Positions 46,441 to 57,978 of a stretch of DNA of 64,000 nt are shown here, one piece after another. Position 1 is the stretch's first letter. The number at the start of each line of letters is the position of its first letter. The notes beneath the pieces were generated by a model, which saw nothing but the letters and a program-made list of their open reading frames with translations, did no database searches and was not told the DNA's origin. The stretch comes from Pterois miles (Eukaryota; Chordata; Actinopteri; Perciformes; Scorpaenidae): assembly GCA_947000775.1 (NCBI GenBank), contig CAMQGK010000567.1:14362501-14426500 (forward strand), given 5' to 3'. The translations under genes and the position numbers were made by a program.

Positions 46441-49245
46441 CTTGTGTCATGTTCATGACAAGCTTCAGAAAAAGCCATCCTCTCTGCTCCGCTAATTAAC
46501 AGTGAGAAGAGGCCCTATCACATTCCCCAGACTCTCCCTTCCTTTCACCAGTGAGAATAACAATGAACCTAGCAGAATGAATTATAGATCGGCCTATACT
46601 CTGAAGAATAATATGAGCACTTTTCTACATTTTGGTGCCATTTATAGGCACTTTTTAAGCTGTTTCCAGTACCCACAGAAACTGACTAATGAGTGTACTC
46701 ATAGCACTGTAATGAGTCAGCCAAGCGTTGTCTTTAACCAGAGCAGCACCCCAAACCAGAGCCCTGCTGCTACATCCATGTGTGTTGTGTATCAAGCGTT
46801 CTCCTTCAATTCCCACCAGTCTCTGGCTGGCCTTCCAAACAGCCTTTCTCCAGTGATAAGCACCGCCTTTGCTTTTTAATTCTGCTATTTAAAATGCAAA
46901 CAAGAGATTTTCACCTTTGTAATGACTAAAATTCTTGAGACACACTGTAGGTCCTAAGATGAAAATGCATAATTAAACGCTACATGATTCTGTTTTAAAC
47001 AAACTTTTTGCAGCCGTAAATGAAACAGAATTTTATATTCTCTTTTTTTATTTAGGATGTAGAAAATGTTCAACCCTGGTGATTACCTCTCATTCTACAG
47101 ATTCCTGACCTCAATATGACAGCTTGTATCTTCTTTATAGAGCCGGAGTGTCCTAAAGACTTCATTTAGCTGTTGCTCTAAGAGATGAGATGGAGCCCTG
47201 AAGAGCTGGAGAACATTCACTGCAGTCGGCCGCACATAAAGCAAGAAATGTCAGCTGTAACTTTGAGGCAAGCTGTTTAAGTCTACCGCCATAATTATGA
47301 TGTAAGGAAACACATTAATGAATAAAACATCAGACTTTAGTGTGGGAACTTGAAAACCCCCGTGACAACTCATGAAGATCTTAAAACTCTTATTTTCATG
47401 CATTTTTAATTGGTGGTAAAATAAAGGGAAGAGGAAGGAAAACAGACCAAAATTAACTCCACAAAAAAGTCTTTACATGTAATGCAGAGGCAGTTTACAG
47501 CAATTTAGTGTGGCTGGAATCCAGCAGCCTCCTCGGGCGCCTCTTTTATTTTCATAGAAGATCCAGTGACAGTAATGAATCATAGTTAAGATCATACTGC
47601 AGTGTAAGCTTGCAGTTTATTAAACAGTCAGCAGCTCATTGCTTTTGATCCCTGGGAATGTCATTGTAATAGATTACAGTCCACCACATTGACTGTTCTC
47701 TGACCGATCCTTCTCCGGCGTTCCTTCCCCCTTCCATATTTCAGACTTCAGAGTTCTTCCACTCGGAGGAAAAACAACAGCGAGCAAAAAGACCCGAGGA
47801 GCCGTCCTTTGGAGTGTGAATGCAATGACCTTAGCTCATGTCGTGTTGAGTTTCTGTGGCTGAAGGCAGGAATTTAATCACTGCATTTTTTTGAACATTC
47901 TGGTGAAGGACAAGATATGTTTGAAGAGAGTTGTCTAGTCTAACACAGAAGCAGAACTCTTTCAGTTTCTCTCAACTGCACCGTTTATCATCACATGATT
48001 GATACTTATATCTGGTGCTGACATGGGACCATTCCTCTTGATTCTACTCAACAACCGCCACTAATACCGGAGCAGCGAGTCAGCTGAGGTTATGTCATTG
48101 ATTAGTGTGCACCATCAGTATCGATGAGATTTGTGACATCGACAACACCTGTTGAGGGCTGGATATATTGATAGGGAAGGACGGAAACTCTTACTGGCGG
48201 AGGTCAGAGAACATCAACGTATTGTGCTGCTTTCTGCATGAAATGTGCTATATAAATAAATATTCTTCTTCTTCTTCTTCTTCTTCTTAAAATTTCAATG
48301 ATGGTTGTAAATTGTATGTGGTCATGCTATACAAGTGCTTGTTTGAGCAATTGGAGAGACATTTCACTCAAATGGCTTTTATTTCTCGTGTGCAATTTTA
48401 TCCAAATTACAGGCTTGTTCCGAGATGTTCCTGCCACCAACTGGTAACATACACTCTTTGTGCAGAAAGAGGTTTAAGCTTGTGATTCTGTGATTATTAT
48501 TCTCTTTCTTTGTTTTGTGCTATGCTTCATGAGCTCTGTGGTAGTTGACTAATTAAGTGTAGTTATAATCCTGCAAACCTAAAGCTGCTCTCACTTTGGG
48601 ACTGATGATTGATCTACTGTTCTGCAAACAAATGTCACAGCAAAAAAAGTGCACACATCCAGAGAAGTGGAAGCCAGAAGCAGAACACTGAGGTATCTGG
48701 AAGAAAGGCAGGCTATTGATGTTCATATCAGTAGGGCACCTGGCTGTCAGCACTGATTGTCTGCTTCATGAATTTAGCAAGTTATTGATAGTTTAGTCAT
48801 TAGAAGTTGGCAAGAGTTGGCTCTCCACACAATGAAAATTATGAAAGCAACGAAAAAGCCATTACCTACAGAATTTTTAATATTAATCAAATGTCTTTCT
48901 AGTAAATGTAATCTCATTCTGATGTGATATCTAAAGCAATATCAGCACCATATAGTACACTCCAGTGGTACCACTGCTGATACAGACAGTCTGCTATTCC
49001 ATCAAGCAACTAAGATGAAATCTCACTATTTATTGTGAAAGTTAATCTTGGAATTGCAGTTTTCTGTCCACATTAAGGTGCAAACCAATAATCAAATAAG
49101 TAGCCAAAAATGCTTGCAGCAAACACAAACATTAAAGAAATGTGAAAGCAAGCTTTCACTCTAGACCCTCATCAGGGCAAATGTTTGACAAAGGAATCCA
49201 ACATCTTTTAATGGGGCCACATTGAGAACACCTGTGCTGTGCTGT
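46441..49245. other. Repeat-poor intergenic stretch
   Basis: Apart from (CTT)n at 48264-48288 with a typical repeat tail (ATGAAATGTGCTATATAAAT), I see no named repeat and no gene. The low repeat load makes it a place to look for conserved non-coding elements. Confidence 0.4.
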
Positions 49246-49328
49246 GCAAGGGCACATGGGAAATGCAGTGTCTAGTGCAAGATCTTGCAGCACATCTAAG
49301 AAGAACTGCATTTCCCATGTGCACTTGC
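49246..49328. repeat. Short hairpin repeat
   Basis: Arms 49246-49269 and 49305-49328 are inverted copies with one mismatch in 24. The 35-nt loop itself contains the palindrome TGCAAGATCTTGCA. This looks like a pre-miRNA-sized hairpin or a small foldback. Confidence 0.7.
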
Positions 49329-49346
49329 TCAATTTGGCCAATCTGG

Positions 49347-51002
49347 GGCTGTATTCAAAACCACATATTATACTAGTGGTATGTACCGATTTGGCCAAAG
49401 TATAGTATGTAGTATGTGAATAAAAGCTATATCTACAGTATGCCAAAAATATCCAGATGTCATACTGATTCAGAAAAAATCTCCAGTATGCATTGTCTAC
49501 TGTGTCCCACGTGAAAGCGCTGGACTGCTGCAAGCTACAGTTCCAACAACAGCAGCCAACAACGGCTCTTTTTCCTTTTTGTAGCTATTTCATCACTAAA
49601 TTCACTTCTAAAATTTTTGAGGTGAGAAATCAACTGTGTAGATTTTTTAATGTTTACAGTTTTACAATATCAGATGGCAAATTGAACATTTGCTCCGATG
49701 TCTTCGGAGTTTAGAAGCTTCACAAAGTGTCGTGACAGCTAGCTAGCACCTGCCGAAGTCGCGACCTCGCCTGCCGGGAGGTCACACCCACAGTCCTCTA
49801 TGAGCTGCCTGGAGCTCTCTCAAGAGACTGGTCTCGTACACAAGTGGTTTTATATCCTTGTTGATGGATAGTTTGTTCAAATATCATGTCCATTATAAAT
49901 CAACAGGAACCTTCATTTATCTGCCTTTTTCTTCTTTTATCTGATGGGATGGAGACAGTGTGGCCCTATTTAACATTTCTCTAATGTCTGTAGGGATATC
50001 ATTCCACTGTTTTGTTTCTGTAACTGAAAAAGAAGTATGAGTGACATAAATTTAGTTGAACAATATTTCATATTTACTCATTCTCTATATCATTGATAAG
50101 TGTTTGTCTGACTTCAGTATGAGCTAAATAAATTGTACAAACCTGCAGTAGCTTCTAAAGTATCTAAAGTAAACAAATTTAACATAAACAACAAAATCTA
50201 AGCTGTACTTTTTAATAATATTGCAATAGTGGTAAAGTTTAGTGGTAAAGTTTGTTTTTTTGTCCAGTGTTGTAAGAGCTGTTTTAAAGGCGAAAGCCCA
50301 GTCCAGCATACTACAAAATACAGTACTTTAACTAGGGCATACTACTCAGGAATGCAGTATGCAGTATGAACTGTATACCGTTTACTGCGCACTGCATACT
50401 GCTTACTGCGTACTGCATAATGCCTAATGTGTTTATTACCTCCGCCAAGGAGGTTATGTTTTTGCCGGCATTTATCTGTCTGTTTGTCTGTGTTCAAGAT
50501 AACTCAAAAATTTTATGGACGGATTATGATGAAATTTTCAGGGTGTGTCGAAAATGTGAAAAGGAAGAACTGATTTAATTTTGGATCACTTTGAATTTTT
50601 CGTTAACATTGGGATAAATGGGACCAAAAAAACTGTTTCTCAATATCTCTGGTAATTGTTGCCCAAAGCTCATGAAATCTGACTCAGGGATTTACAATGT
50701 GTACTTCTATCAAATCCCAAAGGCTGATCCAGATCTGATCCAGATAGCGTATTTTATAGCAATTTATATAAAAAATGGGGGTACTCTTACATTTTGGCCT
50801 AATGTATTGTGAGTTTTATGTTGTGTCTTGTATATATGTTCTATATTTACCACTGATATAAAATTCTTTCTAAAAAATGTAGGATTTTTATTTTGGAGTG
50901 AATTACAATATGGGGGGGAAACTATGGTGCTTGGCGGAGGTCTGCTCTCTCCGAGTGCTTTTCTAGTTAGTAGTATGCAGTAGGAGGTTTCGAATACAGC
51001 CA
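49347..51002. mobile_element. hAT-like non-autonomous element with nested repeat
   Basis: The left end GGCTGTATTCAAAACCACAT and the inverted right end GGCTGTATTCGAAACCTCCT form terminal inverted repeats. Subterminal GTAGTATG/CATACT motifs are tandem, notably at 50383-50425. No transposase is visible. A different repeat (50437-50965) sits inside. Confidence 0.55.
50437..50965. repeat. Nested CCTCCGCCAAGGAGG repeat
   Basis: It begins ACCTCCGCCAAGGAGGTTAT and ends CTTGGCGGAGGTCTGCTCTC...AGTGCTTTTCTAGTT, inverted ends of a frequent teleost family. It lies wholly inside the hAT-like element. Confidence 0.6.
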
Positions 51003-51862
51003 AGGCCTGAGCTTCCTTTTGTCAAACACTTGTCCTGATGAAGTTCTAGACACAAACAGCATACTTAATATTTCTAAATGGTTGCTTTGTTCATTGATCA
51101 AGTGTGCAGAGCGTTCTTTTCTCCAGAACTGAATATATTAAAATTGTGTCAGATTCTGGCATGTATGAGGGAGTTCAGAAGCATGTTGCAGCCACCAGCT
51201 GATCATAATCCATCCGCGAACACAGTCCAGGACATGATGCTTCACAGACTGTGGAGCACAACACACAGAACTGCATTTTGAACAATGAGGTCCATCCATT
51301 ACATAATATACCAGGTGTCTACTCCTTCCCCTGCTCTCCTTCTGCTCACTCGGCTGGAGTTTTTCTCTGCTGATGTTCACAGCGGGGGATTGTGTGACTG
51401 AGCAGGTCCATGCTGGTCAAAGCTTTTCCTCTAATACAGGAGGGGCCTTTGATGCTGATACTGTAATGGCTGCAAAGGAAAGTCAGCAGTCAGTAGTTGC
51501 TGGTGGTAAATATAGTAAGTGTGCTGCTGTAAGGGCAGATAAAATACACAAATGTTATACTTGCATTCTTATTTTAGTGTGCGTCTTTCAGTACTGCCAC
51601 TTCAAATGTAAGTGGTACATTCTGTAGTGAAAACAATGACGCTGGGTTGTTGACAAATGGCCGTTTTGTGGAGGCAAGATGTTCATTTCCTTACTAGTAA
51701 GGTATCAGTCTGAAAAGAAACATCAGCAAAAACACCTAAAAATCAACGTTAAAGAGCATAAGAAATATGCAGCAAAATCAACAGTTATCTTAAAGGGCCA
51801 GTGTGTAGCTTTTAAGGTGATCTATTGGCAGAAATAGATTTAGCCATCTTGGATTTTTGGAA

Positions 51863-52202
51863 GGGGCTGCACGGTGGTGCAGTGGTTAGCGCTGTTGCCT
51901 CACAGCAAGAGAGTCACTGGCTCGAATCCGGCTTGGGGCTCTTCTGTGTGGAGTTTGCATGTTCTCCCTGTGTAAGCGTGGGTTTTCTCCGGGTACTCCG
52001 GCTTCCTCCCACAGTCCAAAGATGCAATTTAGGTTAATTGATGACTCTAAATTGCCCATGTGAATGTGAGTGTGAATGGTTGTCTGTCTCTATGTGCCCA
52101 AGGTGTCCAGGCACATGGTGTACCCTGCCTTCACCCAATGCCAGCTGGGATCAGCTCCAGCCCCCCTGGGATAAGCGGTTGAAGATGGATGGATGGATGG
52201 AT
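51863..52202 (+). mobile_element. SINE family A, full-length, with 12-bp target duplication
   Basis: Complete unit: GGGGCTGCACGGTGGTGCAG, A box (TGGTTAGCGCTG), B box (GGCTCGAATCC), the body (TTCTCCGGGTACTCCGGC, GGTTAATTGATGACTC) and a (GGAT)n tail. The duplication GGATTTTTGGAA is at 51851-51862 and 52203-52214. Confidence 0.9.
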
Positions 52203-52229
52203 GGATTTTTGGAACAGAAGTGAAAGGAG

Positions 52230-52750
52230 AGGGTAGTGTTAAGTACAACTGAATGCTAGAGAAGATATTTTCAGGTGACCAAAAAGGTTATAATTAACTT
52301 TCATGAACTGAAAACACACTGTAAAAGGGTTAAAATCCAAAGATGAAAATACGGATAACTCCCAGACTGGTCAAAGTTGTGGTAGAGGCCTGTCAATCAC
52401 AAAGTAGCCACGCCCTAAAGCATCCCCTGCTTTATGGTCTATTTGATTCTAAATGGGACCATAATTTACTAAATAAACATCATGCTGTATTGAAGAAGAC
52501 TTTAAACTAGCAATTGAAACCATAAACTCATGTTCATACTCAGCAGTGTTTTCAGAGGTAATAAATCAAGTGAGAAGTAGGCTCATTTTCTCAAAGACTT
52601 TTATACAATGTGACTTCATTTGCAACCATAGGAGTCGTCCCCTGCTGGATATTACGTATTAGCTTCACTTCTCAGACCCAGAGGTTGCCGCCTGACTATA
52701 CATTGTGTTTCAGCAATATTACAAAGAGTAAAATTTCCCCATCACCTAAT
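52230..52750 (+). repeat. Dispersed repeat R, contiguous copy
   Basis: It includes ATTAACTTTCATGAACTGAA, TAGCCACGCCCTAAAGCAT, GAGGTAATAAATCAAGTGAG and GGAGGTT-like GAGGTTGCCGCCTGAC. The order is the same as the split copy at 45.6 kb. I recognise it as a common teleost family without a secure name. Confidence 0.55.
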
Positions 52751-53055
52751 TTGATAATAATAAGTATGTTTTCATTGGTGTATGATCACCTGGAATTAAG
52801 AATCATGTTTTCGTTACCTTAGATTGAGCTGTTGGGGGCAGGTCCTCTTCATGGACTCCACCAGGTTGCACCACCATATTTCTACAGTTGCCCAGAATAA
52901 ACCAACCAAACACTGGCTCTAGATAGGGCCATTTGCATTTTAGTGTTAGCCACCATCATTCTCTTACACTTTTCGCACATCGGAGAAGTTTCAGGTGGTT
53001 GCAGTTTGCAACCACACCACTAGGGACCACTAAATCCTACACATTGCACCTTTAA

Positions 53056-54041
53056 ATGTAAAACTTATATATTTAAATACTTCCTCTATTACTAGCTGAC
53101 AGAACATCCAAGTGGTGCATCTTTCCACCAAGAGCAAATACACATAGACTGATTGAAAGACTTCCACAATAAATTTAAAATACTGTCAGTTATATCAGTA
53201 CATACTGTACTGCATGGGGCCTGTTAGACTCCCATATACACATCACATCACACACGGGTGTGCTGTATTGTCTCAGTGTGTGTAACGTGTGATTAGAAAG
53301 ATGAGAGGAATTCAACCCCAACTGACATGCAATAAAAGCAACTTTAATCAGTGTCATCATATCCAGAGACCTTTCTGCCAGGTATTATCAAGCCCACAGA
53401 CTACAGTGAGACAGTCAATCCCATGCCTGCTGTGCTCAGCATAAGGATATGTGAGCGCAATCTAAAAGCTGTTCCACTAACTGAGACAGAGCATCGATGG
53501 AGCCCTGTTCCTGGGAGCATATAATTTCCCATTTCAGCATATTGGCCTGTTGTGTAATTAATCTTAATTTAGGGGCAGGAGGTGGCAGGGGAGGGTGTTA
53601 TATGGAGGCTTCAGAGATTGGTCTGCTGTCAGGTTGGACCTGTACGCCTCTCTTTTAATAAAAAAGAAAAGAGGGGATTGAACACAATCGGTTGTCATCA
53701 AGGAACAGCAAGGTGGAATGATTTACGGTATGTTTTGGTATACAAAAGTGGAAATGACTTAGTTTAAGATATTATGCTTACTGACTATTCTGATAGTATC
53801 CACCCCCATTGACAATGATTATAAACACCTATTTAGTCTTTTTCTGTGTAGTTTATTGTGCTGTAAATCCCTACCATTATATTGTTCCCCCAAATAAAAC
53901 AGAGAGATATTTATTTATATTTGAAACAGAGGTGTACACTCACTTCTTTATGAATCACCACAACAAAGGTGCCAAATATCAGTATTTTGCGTAGTCATAC
54001 ATAACCACAAAGAGTGATGCTGAGATGACTGGAGGATGGTT
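53056..54041. other. Intergenic, nothing recognised
   Basis: AT-rich DNA without a named repeat or exon. Confidence 0.45.
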
Positions 54042-54998
54042 TTAAAGGGGACATATCATGAAAAACCGATTGTGCTCATACAACCCACAAACTGTGAAAT
54101 AAGACAACCCAGTCAGTTATCTAGATCAGAAAACATCTGACTCAACAAGCTGTTCAGATTTGGTTCCCTTCCTGTGTCACAACAGGCTCATTAGAATATG
54201 TCGCCCACTGCTTGACATCTGCCTTTACAGAAATGCATCAGTCAATCAGAGCAGACTGGACTTTCTCTGGAGGTGGTCATAAAGAGACAGGCGCTAAAAA
54301 ACCCTACAGGTATAAATACAGGAATATTCCAACACAGTCTTACTGCAGTTTGTGAAATAGTCAGAAACTTTGATCTGTTTGATTGATGTATTTTTCAAGT
54401 GCTTTCCTACAAATGACTAGAAACATGTGATGCATGTGTCAATTTCTGCTGTAAACTAGGTTTAGGAAAAGATTGACTTGGTTAGGGTTAGGTGACAAAA
54501 CTATGTAGTTAGGTTTAGGAAACGATTGTGGTTTTGATTAAAATAACACTGGAAGTGCTGTAACTTAAGTAAGGAAGTTACAAGTAAATCAAATTTCACT
54601 CAGGACACGACTATTAGTTTTCTGGGCAAGTCCTATGCATTTTGACCCACCCATTCATCCTGGCCTTTTCTCTACATGCCATTCTCTGCTGTCTATACTT
54701 CCTGATTAACCATTATGTGGATTACATAATAACTGATTTCATGCTAACATCACGAAAAAAAATAAAATTAGTGTCTTTTTACACAAATCAATACATTACA
54801 TTTCATGACTATATCACGAACTGCTGTGTGATGTATGTTAGACAGACAGTATGAGAAAAGTAATGTAGTTTTTGAACATAAAAGATAAGGTAAGATAAGA
54901 TTAGGTAAGAGGAAATTCTTGCTTTTTTAAAGATAAGCATAAAAGTATAAAGCCAAAATACAAGTATGAACCTGAAAATGAGCATATGTCCGCTTTAA
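54042..54998 (+). mobile_element. TTAA-ended non-autonomous DNA element
   Basis: TTAAAGGGGACATAT at the start and, inverted, TTAAAGCGGACATAT at the end form 15-bp terminal repeats with one mismatch, each with TTAA at the outer edge. A piggyBac-type target is possible but inferred. A GTTAGGTTTAGGAAA-type repeat (about 54460-54600) and a GATAAGATAAG-like LINE tail (54884-54915) are nested inside. Confidence 0.65.
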
Positions 54999-55978
54999 GA
55001 AGAAAGCTTACTGCTGTACTTCTATCAGCTTTGTATTAATGTATATTCTTTATTAGAAAAACAGATGTTTTAGTCTTCCTGTTATAGCATTTAAGACCTA
55101 AATATCTAAACTAAACTCAATATCTGAGCAGACAGTTAGATGTGTTTGAAATATAAACTCTGTTACTGAGATGAGACGAAGCACATCGAGGTCAGTGTGT
55201 ACTGCTGAGACCAATATGGCCACACATGGTAATACGCTATCTATTTTCTGCTTGCCAAATAGATGAATGTAGCATAAAATATGGCTCGCAGCTCGGGGAC
55301 TGAAGTTGAACTGGTGTTTATGTTTAATTGTGGCAATTTATTCATTTAAATGCATTGAAGAACACACTGTGCTGTAGGATTTACCGTCAGGTATTTTAAT
55401 GGCCCACAGCTTAAGGAGTGCAAAAGAATGCTAATGAGGACATACAGTGAAAACACTGAGCAGCATTCAAAACATCGTTTTCACACATTAGGAAAGACTG
55501 CAGGGAGCTATTTTTTAATATTTGAATTGGGAATCAGTTGCTCAGTAGTAAGCGTGTTTTAGGCCACATCTTCCTGCTCCAGAATAATGAATGTGTTTTT
55601 AATATTACAAAGATTATCAGGCTGTTCCTTTCACAAGACGGCAGCTGGTTATTCTCCGACTTCTAACACAGTCTCAGGTTGAAGCTGAGAATCCCTGTGA
55701 CATGTTTAAAATATCAAGCAGTTCAACACTTGCAGTAATTGCCCATATTTGCATTGATGGGCTTGCTGTTATTTTACTTGGATGATATGCAGGATATGTC
55801 GTGTGGGGGATATTAACTTCTCACCTCACTCTATCTCTTTCTGCCTCTCCTCCAGTGCTCGCTCTCCATCTCTCCCTCCTCCTTTCATCTCTCATCTCTC
55901 ATCTGCAGTTCTCGGCTGATCTGCCACCATCTTTAAAGTGTCTCTGGATCTCTGAGAAAATTCCTCGCTCAGCAGCTA
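54999..55978. other. Repeat-poor flank
   Basis: No named repeat. 55200-55480 is balanced-composition, unique-looking DNA that could hold a conserved non-coding element; this is a guess from appearance only. Confidence 0.3.
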
Positions 55979-56022
55979 TGGATGAACTGATCCTCACACC
56001 CTGCTGCCGTGTAGAGGACAGG
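55979..56022 (+). other. Possible first coding exon, not recognised
   Basis: ATG in fair context (CAGCTATGG), then MDELILTPCCRVEDR, followed by the strong donor GTAAGC at 56023. A pyrimidine-rich stretch ending CTGCAG precedes it at 55908. No second exon or family could be identified, so this may be a gene continuing out of the window or chance. Confidence 0.2.
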
Positions 56023-57810
56023 TAAGCATATGAGATACCCACCGTTTTACCCACACTCTCTCTCTTGGTATATGGCAAATTTATGAACCCCCCCCCCCCA
56101 AAAGGCCCTAAATAATAAAAAATACCATTTCCCCTGAGTGTAGAGGTTTAGATGAGAAACCCTTTGTTTTCTGTAAAAGCAGAGATACTTCATTTCAGTT
56201 ACCACTAACATGTCAGCTTGTATTTTCCAAACATTGGGAACACACATACCTGAATACTCGCGAAGATCTGATGTAAGGCAATCCAAACAAGATAGGCCCT
56301 TTGGTCTAATCACAGTCTTGATTGTTATTGATCTTCTCTCCTCTCTGCAAACAGAGGTCCAGGACTATTTTCATCATTTCACAGTGAAGCAGCTTCTATC
56401 TTCTGACTGTTTTGGTTCAGTAGAAGCCGTTTGATTATTTTCTGTAGGCAGCGATTTATCCTCTGATTGGCTTGAATGCAGTAAAAACAATGGGTTTATT
56501 AAAGGGATGCACATCCTCATACTCAATAGTGACTAAGGGGAACAGCCAGTTTGGACAAGGGTGTGATGTGAATTAGAAGCTGCTGTAAATCTTTTTTATC
56601 TGCCAAGCTGGAGGGAGTTTGCTGTACCATCATGAAAGTTTTACAGCCCATTGATATTAAATGCATGGTCGTATTGTTTAGAAAGTGTCTTTGTTTCAGC
56701 ATTTCTTCTTTTTTACGACATGAAACAAACTGCAGCAGTTAACTGGGTTGTGTTTTTAAATATTTACAGGATGCCATGTTACATGGCATGGCAGCTAGAT
56801 TCTCATGATGTCGCGAGATGTCATGAGAATTGTGGGATATCGCATATCTGTTGACCAGATGTCCCAGTTATCCCAATATCTGTGAAACACTCAAATGTCC
56901 TGGTTTTCAACTGTCACTACCAAACTGTCCTGTTTTTCACCACAATAATAACTATATTATAGTTACAGTACTCACATAGATGTTTATCATGTTCTGTGTG
57001 ACTCATTATTACAGGGCCCAGGATAAGTGTATAAAGAGCCAGCACAGTGCATCCTTATGCAGTCTCTAACTAGAGTGATGTTGCATGCTGTCAAGCCACA
57101 ACTACGCACGGGCATGGCAGAGCCGCTGGTTACATTCTGTGTAGCCATCAAACTCCTATAAAATAACCACAGGACAAATATGTGCATAACAAACGTGTTG
57201 TTTGGTTTAATTACTCTACACAGTTTCTTCTGCATCAACAGAAGTGTAATTGTGAATCACTTAAAACTTCTTGCTCCTCTTAAAACTCCCTGAGGACTAT
57301 TCGTACCAGTCTTTCACCAGTGTCTCCATTTTTGTTAAGTATGGCCTACTGGTAGATGTGTAGTCCCAGAAACATTAAGTTTCCTCTGAAGAAAACTCTC
57401 CACAGGATTGCCAAACTGTCAGCGCATCATGATGGGGATAGCCCTGTGATTAAAGACATTAGTGAATGTGATAAGTCTTGATTGTCACAGCCTCTAATAC
57501 CCCCACCTATAATAATGCCATTTTTTCTGATCCCACCCCATGCCCAAGTGCACCACAGGTGCACCATTGTCAGCCATCCTAATGAATGCCTATAGTAGGT
57601 GCATATTAGCGCATACGTGAGGTACACTCAAGGGTCCTGGTTTAGGGTTTGAAAATATGGTCATTCTACACATATCACACAAAAAACCCTCTTGACAGGC
57701 TTCAAGGAAGGAGCTTGTTTCCAATGAGCACTCTGTGAGGAGTTACTGGCAGCTACGACCATGGCTTAGGTGTGTGAGGCGACACAGAGAGGCAACTGTT
57801 ATAAACAACA
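56023..57810. other. Intergenic, nothing recognised
   Basis: Includes a C10 homopolymer run near 56089-56099. No repeat family or exon was identified. Confidence 0.45.
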
Positions 57811-57978
57811 GTGGTGGCTCCTGAAGAGGTTAGCATAGATCCTGGTATAGCATCTGATTTCTCAGAACCGGACAATGTTTCCTCATTGAAAGAAGTGCAA
57901 AGAATGACCCTGAAGGCTTTTTGCAATGGAAAGGATGTTTTCGCTCTTCTCCCAACTGGCTTCGGCAAGAGTTTGATT
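57811..57978 (+). pseudogene. RecQ-like helicase fragment (truncated)
   Basis: A frame with SSLKEVQRMTLKAFCNGKDV and FALLPTGFGKSLI carries the RecQ zero-motif and a complete Walker A (GFGKS). Similar RecQ-like sequences occur in many copies in teleost genomes. Similarity stops after FGKSLI and a stop codon follows at 58024. No start ATG is present (GTG at the equivalent place). It is a dead fragment, possibly carried by a mobile element. Confidence 0.6.

Larger units (their letters stand above)
51790..53055 (+). mobile_element. MITE with TTAAAGG ends (copy 3), twice interrupted
   Basis: Ends TTAAAGGGCCAGTGTGTAGC and AATCCTACACATTGCACCTTTAA. It contains a SINE (51863-52202) and then repeat R (about 52230-52750). 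The family body resumes at about 52757 (AAGTATGTTTTCATTGGTGT). Confidence 0.65.
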
